A DNA stretch of 64,000 nt from Takakia lepidozioides (taxonomy: Eukaryota > Streptophyta > Takakiopsida > Takakiales > Takakiaceae), in contig CM060732.1 in the NCBI GenBank assembly GCA_030704615.1, positions 65,205,053 to 65,269,052 of the forward strand, given 5' to 3'. Under the pieces are notes generated by a model, which was given only the letters and a program-made list of their open reading frames with translations, ran no database searches and was not told the DNA's origin. The number at the start of each line of letters is the position of its first letter. Position 1 is the stretch's first letter. The position numbers and the translations under genes were made by a program. Below are positions 52,264 to 63,689 of this stretch, one piece after another.

Positions 52264-55200
52264 TCACGGTTTATTGTTTAGGATTAGCAAACCTTTGTGA
52301 TCGAACGCCCTTCTGACGGTGAGAGTCTCGTGAAGGACTCCGTGTGCGAGCTCGAGTCTTGTCACTGGTTGACGGAGATGATTGAGCACTACCCGGAAAT
52401 GTCTGACCCTCCTATGGCTGATATCGAGGTAACCTCTCAGGCATAGGAGATCCCCGTCGTTTCTTCTCTGCCATCTGAATTGCATAGTCTTCTGCCATGT
52501 CAAAAGAGTCCGCTGAAGAAACAGTAGTATCAGAATCCTCATCGCCCCTCAGGTGTTTTAACGGCCGAACTTTAAGTGGAATCCTCTGTGGCATACAATG
52601 TTGTCCAACCATATCTGGAAGTTTAAATTGCACAACTTGTTGCAAGCGCAGGCACGCAAAATTAGTGAACGTCCTGAACTCCTTATCTGTACAGGTAAGA
52701 GGTGTGCCAATGACTTGGGAACAGTGCAAGTATTTCCATGCCTCATGTCCCTTAAAGAAAATATCCTCAGGGCCGAATTTCTGTGTAGTCAAATTGTTCC
52801 AAGCCGAATGAAACCATGAACGAAGTTGGGAATCCTTCTGCATCATAACTTTTGCATCATATAGGTACATATGAGGTGGCACTGAAGGTAAGACCCAATG
52901 ATCCCCACTCGAATAACTCAGAATCGCGATTGCATCTTCTGCTGCTCAATGTGATAACGTGCCAGTAAACAAGCAGCATAGTATAACCCACAGCCCATGA
53001 CAATACTTGCTACCTCCTTGGTCTTGGTATAAATGTACCCATGTACAACTTGGAAGACAATTAATTCCTTCAACATGGTACTTGCTTCAAACCAGTACCT
53101 CGCAAAGTGATGATCCTCAATGGGTCGATTGTTCGGAAGAACCTTAGTCATAGTTGCCACTTGCAGCCAAATGCGCATGATCTGGTAGTAATGTGCCAAC
53201 GACTGCGGAGGACTAAATTCCTTCCAAGCCAAATCCAACACAATGGAATTTGGTTGAAGGGCATAATCATAGCCCGACTGTACTCCCGTGCAGCAGGAGT
53301 CTTAGGTGGGTTAAAAGCAGCATCCCCCCATACCTCAGGCTGTGGTGTGGCTGTAGTAACAACAGGGTCAGCTACTTGCACAGTCACTTGTTGTGGTATT
53401 GTTACCACTGGCCCTTCTACCACTGGCATCTCCTGCACCCCTTGCAAAGAAGACTGAAAAATTAGAGTTTTGGCCTGTAAATAAGTAGCCATCAGCTGCT
53501 CCTCAGGTACAAAGACTCTATTGTCAATATTTGAACTCAGGTCATCCACCTGAGTCTGCAGGCCTTCTACATCCTCCTGTAGCTCCGCTATCCTACTATA
53601 GACATTATCTATAGTAGTTGTGGCAATGTTCTGCACCTGCAGTCTGAGCTCATTCATCTCGCCCTGGGTAAGCTTCCGTGGTGCTTTGCCTTCCACCGGC
53701 CCTTGTGCTAACCAGACTTGCATAAGGTGGTTATCCATCAAGTTGTGTGTGGCACCCCTGAGAGTCTGTTCCTCTGTGAGCCTGTACATATCTAACTGTT
53801 GCTGTAAAGCCTCCATGCGCTTCGCATGAGGTTCAACCAAACTTGCATAGGCAGCAGCCAGATTATTGGCTTCCTTCCAAGCCTTGTTAGCCACGGAGAG
53901 TTCATTTCTATTTACCATGACCATTTGTTGCAACTCCAGGATGTACCTCTCTTGGTCAGCTTCAACCTGTCTGTATTGCTTGAAAGTATTCTCATTGCGA
54001 CAGATTGTATTCTTCATATCAACAATGAGTTTCGTCTGCTCGACATTCTCTGCCTCTGCCTTCATACATCTCTCCCCTTGTCTGTTAACTTCTGATGCAG
54101 TTTGCTCAAGAGTAGTTGTGAGTGTAGCATTGTATGGTCATTCTCTCATATACTGCCTGCAACTCTGTATGTAGTGCATTCACTTCTTGCAACTTGCCCT
54201 CATGCTTCACCTGCATTTGGTATAACTGTTGTTTATGTGCTTCGTGCAACTGGTCCTGCGCGAGGCCTGCTTCAATCAAATGTTCCTTGGCCAACTGCAA
54301 ATCAGCTTTTGTATCCTCTAACTCTTGCTGTAACTTGAGATTGACCTCCTCATTGACGTTGTTTGCACACTCAGTGGCAAGTCGAGCCTCAAACTCCTTC
54401 CTGAGTTCCTCCCTCAAAGCTGCCAATTGGGTAGATGGAACATGGGATTTCACATAAGTGCCGAACAAATTAAGTGTCCTGCTTATGGAACTCATAAGCA
54501 TGGCCTGCTGAGGGTCATGATGGTAAGCTTGTTGCTGTTCTCCTTGATCCTCAACAGTGTGATGCCTCACGAACCATTCAGGCCATTGCCCCACCAGATT
54601 TTCTTCCTGAACCACCTCATCCGCCACAGGTGCTGCAGTGTCTTGATATTCTACCCCTGGTACCTCCGTCACAGGTGTGGGTATTACATGCACAGCAGGG
54701 TTTCCCCTGGACAACTGCTGCACCTCTGGAATCACTGTTTCCCTTACCAAGCCAGAATTTTCATAGAGAAGGTCACCCTTCTCAATTTCGGCCATGACCT
54801 GCTTTGTAGTGGGAATGTCCAACCTTTCTCCTTCCAGAGCAATTGGGGTTGATGCCACAGCATATACCAACTGTGGAACCTCTAAAACAACAGAGTCAAT
54901 TGGTTGTGGTGGCTGTGGTATCGAAGTGACTTCCTCTCCCCTCTCTGAAGGCCCTGCTTCCAATAATAGCAGCTCTCTGTGTTGCTGTGCCCCATCCTGC
55001 ACAAGAGCTTGGGAAACATTATCGTGCGGTTTCCGTGAAGCCAGTGGATCCGCCACTACAGTCATACCCCGCCTCTGTCTCTTAGACTGGTGTTGCGCTG
55101 CCAGTCCACCCTCACTGTGTGAAGAGCCTTGCTCTTCAATTGCAGTGGTTTCTGCCTCAAACACTCCCATCTCCTTACGTTCCCGAGTATCAAGTATGCA

Positions 55201-55878
55201 AGAATCAAGAATTATTTGGGCAATGACTGGACCGGACATAATGATCGGAGACTTAGCAACAGTGCCCTGTAACCTCTTCATCTCGTCCACCAATCCGTTG
55301 TACATTAACTCCGCCCAAGCAACATCCTCTCCCCTCAAAGCTTTCAGGATCTCCTCTGTGAAGGACCTGCTCAAATACTGTTGGTTCTGTTTCATGGCAA
55401 ACAGAACGTTCAAGATTTGGCCAACTTCCCTAAGCCCTAGGTACTCGGCTTTGGTACAAGCAAAACCTTGAGTTTTAAATAAACTCCCTTCTTGGAACAA
55501 ATTCCCTATCTGCAATCTTGCCCTGTGCTCATCCACATCCACATGTCCTGATGGCAAATCAAACAGTTGCTGCAGGTACTGGGGAGTAATTTCTATATCT
55601 ACTCCCCTCACCTGAGTAACTCCTGTCCGAGGCTCAAAGTTCTGAAGAAATTGTATCATGAACTGCCGATGATGCAAGGACCAGTCCTTGCGTAGCAGTC
55701 CCTCCAATCGCGGCTCCTTCAGTAGCTGCACCGTCTGTGGTGTAGCAATCGTTTGCTTCTGTAAGATTGTGGTGCTCTTCACCCTGATATCCTCCATTCC
55801 TCTCACTCTCTTCATTATAGACAAACAGAAAGGTTTTGGTTGTAACAACTGAAGAAACGCCTGCAAGGCACAAAGCAT
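52264..55878 (-). pseudogene. Unrecognised ~1,200-residue protein of the non-autonomous LTR element
   Basis: Three frame blocks: 55878-54106, 54065-53148, and 53241-52264 in pieces. The first block has MKRVRGMEDIRVKSTTILQK, then a compact region (WSLHHRQFMIQFLQNFEPRT to PVIAQIILDSC), then an acidic linker and a long coiled coil (FEARLATECANNVNEEVNLK onwards). The second block continues the coiled coil (NELSVANKAWKEANNLAAAY, LRLQVQNIATTTIDNVYSRI). The third block has YIYTKTKEVASIVMGCGLYY and KVMMQKDSQLRSWFHSAWNN and ends basic. No known domain is recognised; it could act as a structural or particle-associated protein. Frameshifts near 54080, 53200 and 52900 break it. A second copy of its C-terminal part is at 45161-46079, so the protein belongs to the element and is not a host gene. 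Confidence 0.65.
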
Positions 55879-56529
55879 AAAAGTATGGTTGGCGCAGAAT
55901 GAAATGGGTAAGTGCTTGTAAGCATGTGGGGCTTACAAGTATCGATTTAGAGAAAAGGTACTCTCCGTTCGTCCGTCCTTGTGCCACTGCGTAAGTAGTA
56001 ATGCAAGTGTGTAGTCTGTTATTTCCGCCATAGCTTCAAAGCTATAGCTTTGATTGTCTCTCCCGTCGAGACGCCCGTTACTCGGAACCACGCCGACTCT
56101 TGCGCTCATAATTCCTCTAAATTCTTGATCTTGCTTCTTGGAAAATACCCTCTGCAGGTAATTCTGGCTCATGATTGGCTGTTGGCTCTGTGATTGGTTT
56201 TGTGATTTAATTCCCTTCCGTGGATTTTCCCCCCTGGACTGTCCACTAGGATCGCACATGTGACAAGGATTTCGCTTTTCAGTACTTGTAAAGGGTTCCG
56301 TTACCCTTTCCCTGTATGCATTAATGGGCCCACAATAAATTTTGGTTAACGTGCCGGGTAGGTACTTTGACGGCCAATTTTGTCTTCCTTCTTGATGACA
56401 CCCGTTCTTGCAATTCATGTCCGGCTGTGTGTCTCGCCCTGGCGTCCACGTGTCCATTTCTAAACCTGCCTCCGTCCACTTTTCCGCCGGCCACTCTCCG
56501 GATGTTAACCCACGTCCACCCGTCACTGA

Positions 56530-56800
56530 TCCTATGGATTGTGTAACCCCGGTAGGCTGTGTTGAGCTGTGACAGGCTGTGTCATACTGCGGTACGCTGT
56601 GATAGGCTGTGTGGCATTGTGGTAAGCTGTGATAGGCTGTGACATGTTGTGGTAGGCTGTGATAGGCTGTGTGACGCTGTGATGGGCTGTGATAGGCTGT
56701 GTGGCACTGTGGTAAGCTGTGATAGGCTGTGACATGCTGTGATAGACTGTGATAGACTGTGTCACACTGTGATGGGCTGTGAAAGGCTATGTCACACTTG
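56530..56800. repeat. CTGTGATAGG minisatellite in the leader of the non-autonomous element
   Basis: Tandem units of GGCTGTGATAGGCTGTG with GTGGTAAGC variants. On the minus strand the units are open in one frame and give a repeated TAYHSLPQ-like peptide, which I regard as incidental. Same repeat type as inside the L1 LTRs. Confidence 0.8.
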
Positions 56801-57029
56801 TAATGCCCGCCCTGGTCATATACGCTCGGCTTAGTGACAAGTGCTCCATACTCCGTTGGTATCAGTGGCGCAGCCCGTGACTGCTTTTGCGTTTCAACAT
56901 GCAAATCGTGCTGCAATGGTTTGTCATGGATACCACTGTACCCCTTCAACTTATTGGCATTGACTCTTCCCATCATCTCTTTGTTAATGGTTTGTAACAT
57001 GGCGGTGTTGTTATCATACATCTTCTGTA

Positions 57030-57537
57030 TGGGGGCTGTTATTTCATGAGCGGCATGAGCATGAGCGGAAAAAAGAAAAAACATGAGCAGACCATTGTGA
57101 GTCCACGGAAATAGGGTTAGGAGGCACGGAAATAGGGTCATGTGAAGTTGGAATGTGGCACCAGTGGACTTGAAATGCAACATTTTATTGCAAATTTTGT
57201 GGCAAGCCACGTCTATACAAGTGTGTTCTAACTGTCATAGTCGGAATGGGCACTACTCTCCTACACCCTCCGAGGAACTTGCCCCACCTTCTTCCTCATC
57301 CCCCCCATCCCCCTCATCCTCCGAGCTCTGTGATGCATCAGTTCCACTATGCCTCTCAAAAATCCCGTCCTCTCCTTGGGGGACTGTCCACCTCACCTCC
57401 TGGGAATCTTCTGCGTCTTCTCCCCCACTTTCCTCAGCAGAATCCAAGACAAATCTACGAGCCCGATGGGCTCTAATAGCTGCTGCCTCCTCCCTCATCT
57501 TCATTTTCTTGAGGCTTGCCTCGTCTAAAATCTGCTA
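57030..57537 (-). mobile_element. hAT-like terminal fragment, copy 2 (inverted)
   Basis: Reverse complement of 15922-16427 with few differences: terminus GGGGCTGTTATTTCATGAGC, untranslated region, then coding for the same acidic tail (MKMREEAAAIRAHRARRFVL, ending GVGE-stop). Both copies stop at the same internal base (AGCAGATTTTAGACGAGG), so the block has a definite inner border. The polyadenylation signal AATAAA is conserved. Confidence 0.6.
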
Positions 57538-57834
57538 CACGACTAGGTTCGGAACACCTCCTAATGGACACCGAAGCAAGCCGGGCAGCATAAGTAGGAA
57601 GGATGTACTCCCTTTCTGGACTAGGCATGAAATCCCCCTGGCAAAAAAAGGCACGTTCCTCCTGCCCATGAACTCCGGTGTAGACGTCCCTCCGGCAGTA
57701 CTTGGCATCCTATAGTAAGAACAAATCCACTTCAAGAATGTCAATACCAGCACAACCAGAAAGGGTTTTCAATGAAATAAGAGAGCGGAGGGAGGTGCCT
57801 CACGAAATCTGGAGGCAACTTACAATGCCACCAC
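57538..57834. other. 3' flank of copy B
   Basis: About 300 bp without a recognised gene. Positions 57720-57834 are shared with 25825-25940. A short frame on the plus strand across this part has no support. Confidence 0.5.
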
Positions 57835-60800
57835 TCACTCGTAAACCGGGGGCTCCTCGGCCTCGATCCCAACTTCCTCCCCCTGCTCCTTCTCGGATTT
57901 TTCCTCATCCTCCGAGGATGCCTCTTCCTCTTTCGGCAGACGTTCAGCCGCTGCAAGTTCCGAGTTGTGGAGGGCAGTATCTGGCTCGAAGGCGAACACA
58001 TGCCTGTTGGACAACGTCCCTGCCCACATTGAAGCACCTGAGGAACAAAGCGGGCGGTTAATAGCTTGCGGCATGCAATTACAATTGGGCCAGGGGACAA
58101 ACTGATCACGTGAAGGCTTACCCGTGCCGCATGTGAGGTCTAGAATCCACCCTTGGACATCCGAGCACATCTCCATGAGGGTTTGGATGAAAGCAGGGCT
58201 CCGGGTCCGGCTGTACCGCCACGGTTTGCCTGTCTTTGTGTCCTTCGGCATACTGGAGTGGAACACATAGTTGTAGAGGACATCGTAGGTTACAGGGTCC
58301 ACAGCGGCATCAACAAGACGACCGTCGTTGCGGAATTTAAACGTAGACCCTCTCTTCACAAAGCAATATGCCTCAAACACCAATGTCTGCACATCCAACA
58401 AAGAAGGGATCAACTCTAGGGTCTACTTAACATACACCACAATATGAAGTGAACGCAATAGATTGATAACTTACACTTTGGCCCTCTGTTCGCAACCCCT
58501 GTGTACTGATGCAGAACCATTTTCTGAGGAGGACCGGGGTGACACTTTTGGGTGTCCACCTTGCCACCGCATTCTCTGTGGTCTTCCCTCTCGTGGCAAG
58601 GACAACCACACATCCACCGTCATCCAGAAGCATCCCCGCCAGCCCAAACCCGGCTTTCTAGTAGTCCTCAGTAAACCTGTTCCAGGTGGGCACACCATCC
58701 AGGCCCTCCAGTAGCTCCCCATCTGGAATGTCGAGGAGAATCATGTCGCAAGCTCTCTCCACCTCAACCCCCCCCCCCCCCCCCCCCCCGAGTGCTCTTG
58801 CAATTCGTGCTCACAGCCGTGAAGAATTCCATCATGGCTTCAAAACCAGGGGTGCCTTTAGGCTCTGTACCGCCAGCCCTCTTCTTGGCTTTCCCCTTCT
58901 GCTCCGCCAGAGACTTGCTGTGTGCCACCTTCTTCGCCCTGGCAGCGAGAGCGTCAAGGAAGCTCTCGTTGACGCATTGGATGATGGTTGGAGGTTCTAG
59001 CTTTGGCCTGTGCGTAAACGTCACCGCCAAATACCGCCGTGTAGGCTCGCCCTCAAATGCCAACTTCTTGGCAGAGCCAGTCCCACTCCGAACTGACTTG
59101 GGAACCCGGACGACCGGTGACTGGGTAGGAGCAACAGCAGTTGCAAGACCTTGAACAAAGTCGTCGTCCGAGTCACTCTCTTGGGTCCCCTCCTGCGCCT
59201 CCTCTGATGCCCCGATGGTTTTCTTTTTTTTGGGTGTTACTGCACTCACCTGTTTCCTTGTCCTTTTCCTTTGGCCTTTACTCTTCTCATGCAATTTCTC
59301 CTGAATTCTTGCCTGAGCAAGTTTTGCCGCTTTCCTGGAGTTCGCAAGCGCTTTTGCCTCTTTTGCACCCAACGGAGGCAGCGGAGCCCAGTTTCGTCGG
59401 AATTCAGTATCCAGCTTCAATTGAAACTCGGATGGGTCGAGCGAGCCGGGCGGAAGGTCCACATACCAAGGGCAATCACGCAAATGTTCCAGATGCCACT
59501 CCTTCATGGAGTCAGCCCCAGGGTTCCTCCATGCCAGGAAGAATGGTGGCTCGAAAGACAGATGACCTTTCTCCAAAAGGGAGAACTTGCAGTACCTGCA
59601 TTCATGAAAAACACTATGAGGTCCCTGAAATGCATATTCGGCACCATTTTCCCAGGTTGGGGCGGATGTGAGTGGGCCTAGAAATGGAAAAATGACGCCG
59701 AATTTCGGTTTTCGGTGACTGCCACCCTAGGGACTTAGCCATCTTGGGAGCCCTGAACTGGAAATTCGGCGCCATTTTTCCCGGTTTGGCCCGAAGATGG
59801 CCAAGTCCCAGAACCGCAATAGGGCCTAGAACTGGAAAAATGGCGCCGAATTTCCACTTCGGGGCCAGCCACCCTAGGGACTTAGCCCGAAAATGGCTAA
59901 GTCCCTGAACGGCAATAGGGCCTAGAACTGGAAAATGGCGCCGAATTTCCAGTTCGGGGCCAGCCAGTCTAGGGACTTAGCCCGAAAATGGCTAAGTCCC
60001 TGAACGGCAATAGGGCCTAGAACTGGAAAATGGCGCCGAATTTCCACTTCGGGGCCAGCCACCCTAGGGACTTAGCCCGAAAATGGCTAAGTCCCTGAAC
60101 GGCAATAGGGCCTGGAACTGGAAAATGGCGCCGAATTTCCAGTTCAGGGCCAGCCAGTCTAGGGACTTAGCCCGAAAATGGCTGTCCCTGAACGGCAATA
60201 GGGCCTGGAACTGGAAAATGGCGCCGAATTTCCAGTTCAGGGCCAGCCAGTCTAGGGACTTAGCCATTTTCGGAGCCCTGACTGGAAATTCGGCGCCATT
60301 TTCCCTAACACCACATGAGGCCTCTAACATCCTGAAATGCAAGGACTTGAAAGAAACGCAGCGCGTATGTACCTGTACAGAAGGCGCATTGCTGCTTTGT
60401 CCGCGTTCGGCTGGTCGGTGAACTCGTGGCTCCGGCGAGCATCTGCTATCTCCCGAAAGAATAGGTTGGTTTTGTAGAGCAGAAAGTACCTCGTCACATA
60501 GTCACGTAGGCTCTCTGCTGCAGGAGATATCTCCATCTTGAACTGATGTGCTTGTGTGTCCAGCTGCTCTTGCGCATTTGTCGTCACCTGTGGAGATTCT
60601 CCATCAGATCGCTTTCCAGAAAAAATACAATGAATCCACCCCCTACTAGAGTAGAAGCCCCAAACGAAGCGTGGGAAGTACCTGAAACCACCATGTCATG
60701 CGGTTCATCCACATGTCGAATGTGGGGTCAGAGAGTTTGTCCGGTTTGGGGAAGCTCCACATGTCCCTGGTACTTTGGGAACCATTCCAGATTTGGAGCC

Positions 60801-63007
60801 ACCGGGTCTGTCCAACCACCCAGCATATTCGTAAGCGCCAAACACCACAAAAAGGAGTTGTTGCCACCACAATTTGGTTAAGAATGTATCACCTTTTCTG
60901 TTGCATCCACACAGGATGTGGCTAGACGATGGAGCTTCTCCAATGTCATCGTGGGCTTCAGAGCGCGAGAGTAGTGCTTCCCCACCTCCACCAGAAAGTC
61001 GGCACCAAGGGCGGGATCAGCTATGGCCACGTACTTTACCATCCGCGACTTGTACTTTATGCGGGCCCTCACCTCCGCAGCTTTGACATACGATTCGAGT
61101 GTCGGGAGGGTTGGATTCTTCTCCTCTGACTCCATGTAGAACCTCCGCGCATGTGCCAAATCCTATTGTATTTTCGTCTGTCAAGAATGCGCACATAAGA
61201 TTAGAGATCCTGCTCAACACAATTTCTTCTATTGGGGGAGGAGATTAGAAATCACGGTGAAGACCTTTTCTTCTATTGGGGGAGGAGAGACAGATTAGGT
61301 CAACAAAACTGTCAGGAGCTTTACCCGAAACATGTAGTCCACCATGGCGTCGACGCTCAGCCTATACCAGGTTCTGTCTGCCTTTGCCTCCGACTTGCGC
61401 AAGAGGTCGGCACTGAGGGAATTGGCAAACTCTTGCACCCCCTGCTTCCCGACATCCTTCACTCGGAAGAGCATATGGGACAAGTTGGTGGCAATGAAGG
61501 CATTCTCAGTCACCCTGCAGTGCCACATTTCCATCAAACAATACTGAAATGGAAATTTTCATCATATATGAGGATTCGCAATGAAATGACTTCCAAATTC
61601 AAAGTCCAAAAGCGAGAGGCGTTGTAACTTACGAGTTGATGTCCGCCATTGCAGCTTTGAGAAGACTGCGATCTTTGGGCCCCGCAACCTTCAGCACAAC
61701 ACAATCCACGGCGAAATGCCAATCGAGGTCGTTGGGGTGGGCTTGGGCAATGTGCTCCATTCATGCCAGGAGGCGATGATTGCCGTCCCACACGTAGAAC
61801 ATCTTACCGGACAAGTGCTGGAAAAGAGGATCACTAGCAATCGATCTCTCGAACTCCTCATTTCGCGTTTGCCAATGGGGACCCCATTTGTCCACCTCAT
61901 CGGAAGTGTGGGCACGGGAAGCTCCGTGGTCGTTCTCAATGGAAACGTAAAACGCGGCAGACCCCATTCGATATCCATCCCGGAAAGAGAATTTCAGCTT
62001 GTCGATATCGCCTGGGAGGGCAGGTCTCACCACCTACAATGACACCAAGCGGCAAAGGGGAATTTGAAGCTTGGCCGGGTACACCATGCCCCCCAGCACC
62101 CTGCCAATGTTGCTGTGGGTTGCCTCCAACATCTTGGCAGCGGCCAACTTCATATCCGCCTCAGACATGACGTCTGCTGCAGAGGGGTTTTCCGGCAGCC
62201 CACCACGACCGCCAAATCCAGCCTGTATGCTCCGGATTTGGGGCCTGGGGATGTCCGGGAGGATGTTATCCTGGTCAGAAAGCTCCCTGTCATCCTCCTC
62301 AACAGGGTCAGCCACCTGCGAAACCACCTCCAGCACTCTCCCCGTCTCTACTACCAACTCCCTGGCTTCACCTCGAACTTGCACAATCCGTGCTCTTTCT
62401 GGTGTTCTTTCCTCTCCTCCACTCTCCACCGTATGGGTAATTGCAGGGGCTGCTCTTGCCCGCGATGGTCTAACCGGTGTGTTACTGCCTCTCTGTGGTG
62501 TCTTGGAGGGATCCACCGTCTCTATGCGTCCCTCGCTTACATTGGCATCTGTCATTTGGGCACCCCTGGCCTCTTCAGTGGCCTTTTCTCTTTCCTCCTG
62601 GCTAGCATTCTGTCTCGTCTGTTCTTTTGCCCTCTCACGGGCTTTCTGTTTCTTACTAGGGCTAGCAGCAGGGGAGCCCTCCAGGACGACCACCTTTGAT
62701 TGAGGCGAACTGACACCCTCGCGCGCACTGCTCACTCCCCCCTCCGCAGCCCGTGACGGCTCTCTCGCCGGGGATTGCATGTGCTTAGCTTTCTTCTTTC
62801 TCTTTGCGTGGGCGGGTCCTACTGCATGTGCATCAACAACCTCCATTGCCAGATCTGCTGTCCTCATGTCCTCACGCCCTTCACCTGCCATGCCGCCTGC
62901 ACCAACCTCCCAATGCCTATTCTGTCGTACTCTCGTTGCAAGTCCTCCCGTCCACCAACAAAAGGTTTAAGTTTGCCCTCTCGCCCCAAGTTGGGCGATT
63001 CAAACAT
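57835..63007 (-). pseudogene. ParB-like / beta-class methyltransferase-like gene, copy B (multi-exon)
   Basis: Start ATG 63007 (MFESPNLGREGKL). Exon 1 (to 61633) has a low-complexity Lys/Glu-rich part, then IPLCRLVSL, VRPALPGDIDKLKFSF and KMFYVWDGNHRLLA, a ParB/sulfiredoxin-like DGxHR motif. Exons at about 61513-61326 (NLSHMLFRVKDVG, WYRLSVDAMVDYMF), 61145-60893 (IADPALGADFLVEVGKHY), 60805-60681 (WLQIWNGSQSTRDM) and 60595-60375 match copy A. The exon from about 59600 reads LRDCPWYVDLP, a Lys-rich linker, a poly-C tract (58771-58792) and CDMILLDIPDG with LLDDGGCVVVLATRG. Last exons join ILDLTCGTG to ASMWAGTLSNRHVFAFEPD and an acidic tail. The order DIPD...GTG...FEPD is that of beta-class amino-methyltransferases, where DPPY is usual. 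Broken by a one-base loss near 62905, stops at 62034, 61758 and near 58648. Bacterial and phage ParB-methyltransferase fusions are the nearest known architecture. Confidence 0.65.
59640..60305. repeat. GGCGCC-palindrome satellite inside an intron of copy B
   Basis: About five tandem units of ~120 bp: AATGGCTAAGTCCCTGAACG, GGCAATAGGGCCTAGAACTG, GAAAATGGCGCCGAATTTCC, then GGGGCCAGCCA and CTAGGGACTTAGCC. Same modules as the 5.5-kb array at 25956-31475, but without poly-T tracts and with less variation. It sits in the intron between the exon ending at about 60375 and the exon starting at about 59600. Confidence 0.9.
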
Positions 63008-63689
63008 GCGATGAGTTGGAGCTGTCGATGATACCACCAGCGTGCCGGGCTCGTCGTCACTCTGTCATTCCCAAAAATAGTGAGAACCAACATCGGTGCC
63101 AAAACCAGCATCGCAACGAGCAGCGCAACCACCATAGCAACAATCGTGTAACAAAAATGAAAACATAACAAGTTTAGGAAGTATGGAGAGCCATGCAACA
63201 ACAATGAAAACAAATGCAACCATTGCCTGAGAATGACATGCACAAGCAGCCTTCTCCAGAGCTGCCGGATTTGCACACGCATTGCAAACAATCTAAGGTT
63301 CACTCAACTATCTAAGGTTCACTCATCCAGCAAAGCCAGGATGAAGATGCAAAAACAAAGCGAGGCAACAAAGCGAAAGCGAAAGCAAAAGCAAAAAAGA
63401 AATCGAACAAAGCGAAAGCAGAAGTGGCTTGCCTGAGAGTAGTCGGCTTTAGTTGGCGCGGGTTGTGAGCAAGACACTGGAATCTCCTGTTGGAGCTTCA
63501 GTTTGGCCATGCGAGAGATTGGCCGTCGTCCGTAGTCCAGAGCTTTCAACTTCCGCCGCGGTCTGGATGTGAGGTCTCTCTCGGGAGAGCCACACCCTTC
63601 AGGCGGCATAAGTCCCAGCCAAAATGGAAAAAGATCTCCGTTTTTGGGGTACATGCCTCAAATAGCATGTTAAGCCAAGATTAGCATCA
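63008..63689. other. 5' flank of copy B
   Basis: Homologous to 35556-35785 for the first ~230 bp, then unique. A purine-rich stretch of AAAGCGAAAGCAAAAGC (about 63355-63425) stands out. No TATA box or other element can be assigned with confidence. Confidence 0.5.

Larger units (their letters stand above)
52235..57029 (-). mobile_element. Large non-autonomous LTR element (LARD-like), internal region
   Basis: Between about 57029 and the 3' LTR there is no protease, RT or integrase. There is a non-coding leader with a CTGTGATAGG minisatellite (56530-56800), then one long, now broken, reading frame of about 1,200 codons. The LTR is of the same family as that of the gag-protease relic at 40-45 kb. 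The element therefore probably borrowed that family's enzymes. The 5' LTR is missing; a hAT-like terminal fragment begins at 57030 instead. Confidence 0.7.

Noticed and set aside
55933-57210. 425-codon frame including repeated TAYHSLPQ-like peptide
   Set aside because: It joins three unrelated pieces: hAT-like block, leader minisatellite and leader of the non-autonomous element. Probably not a protein.
58631-58720. DIPD read as simple decay of DPPY in copy B
   Set aside because: Copy A, strongly diverged from B, has the same LDIPDG, so the residues were present in their common ancestor.
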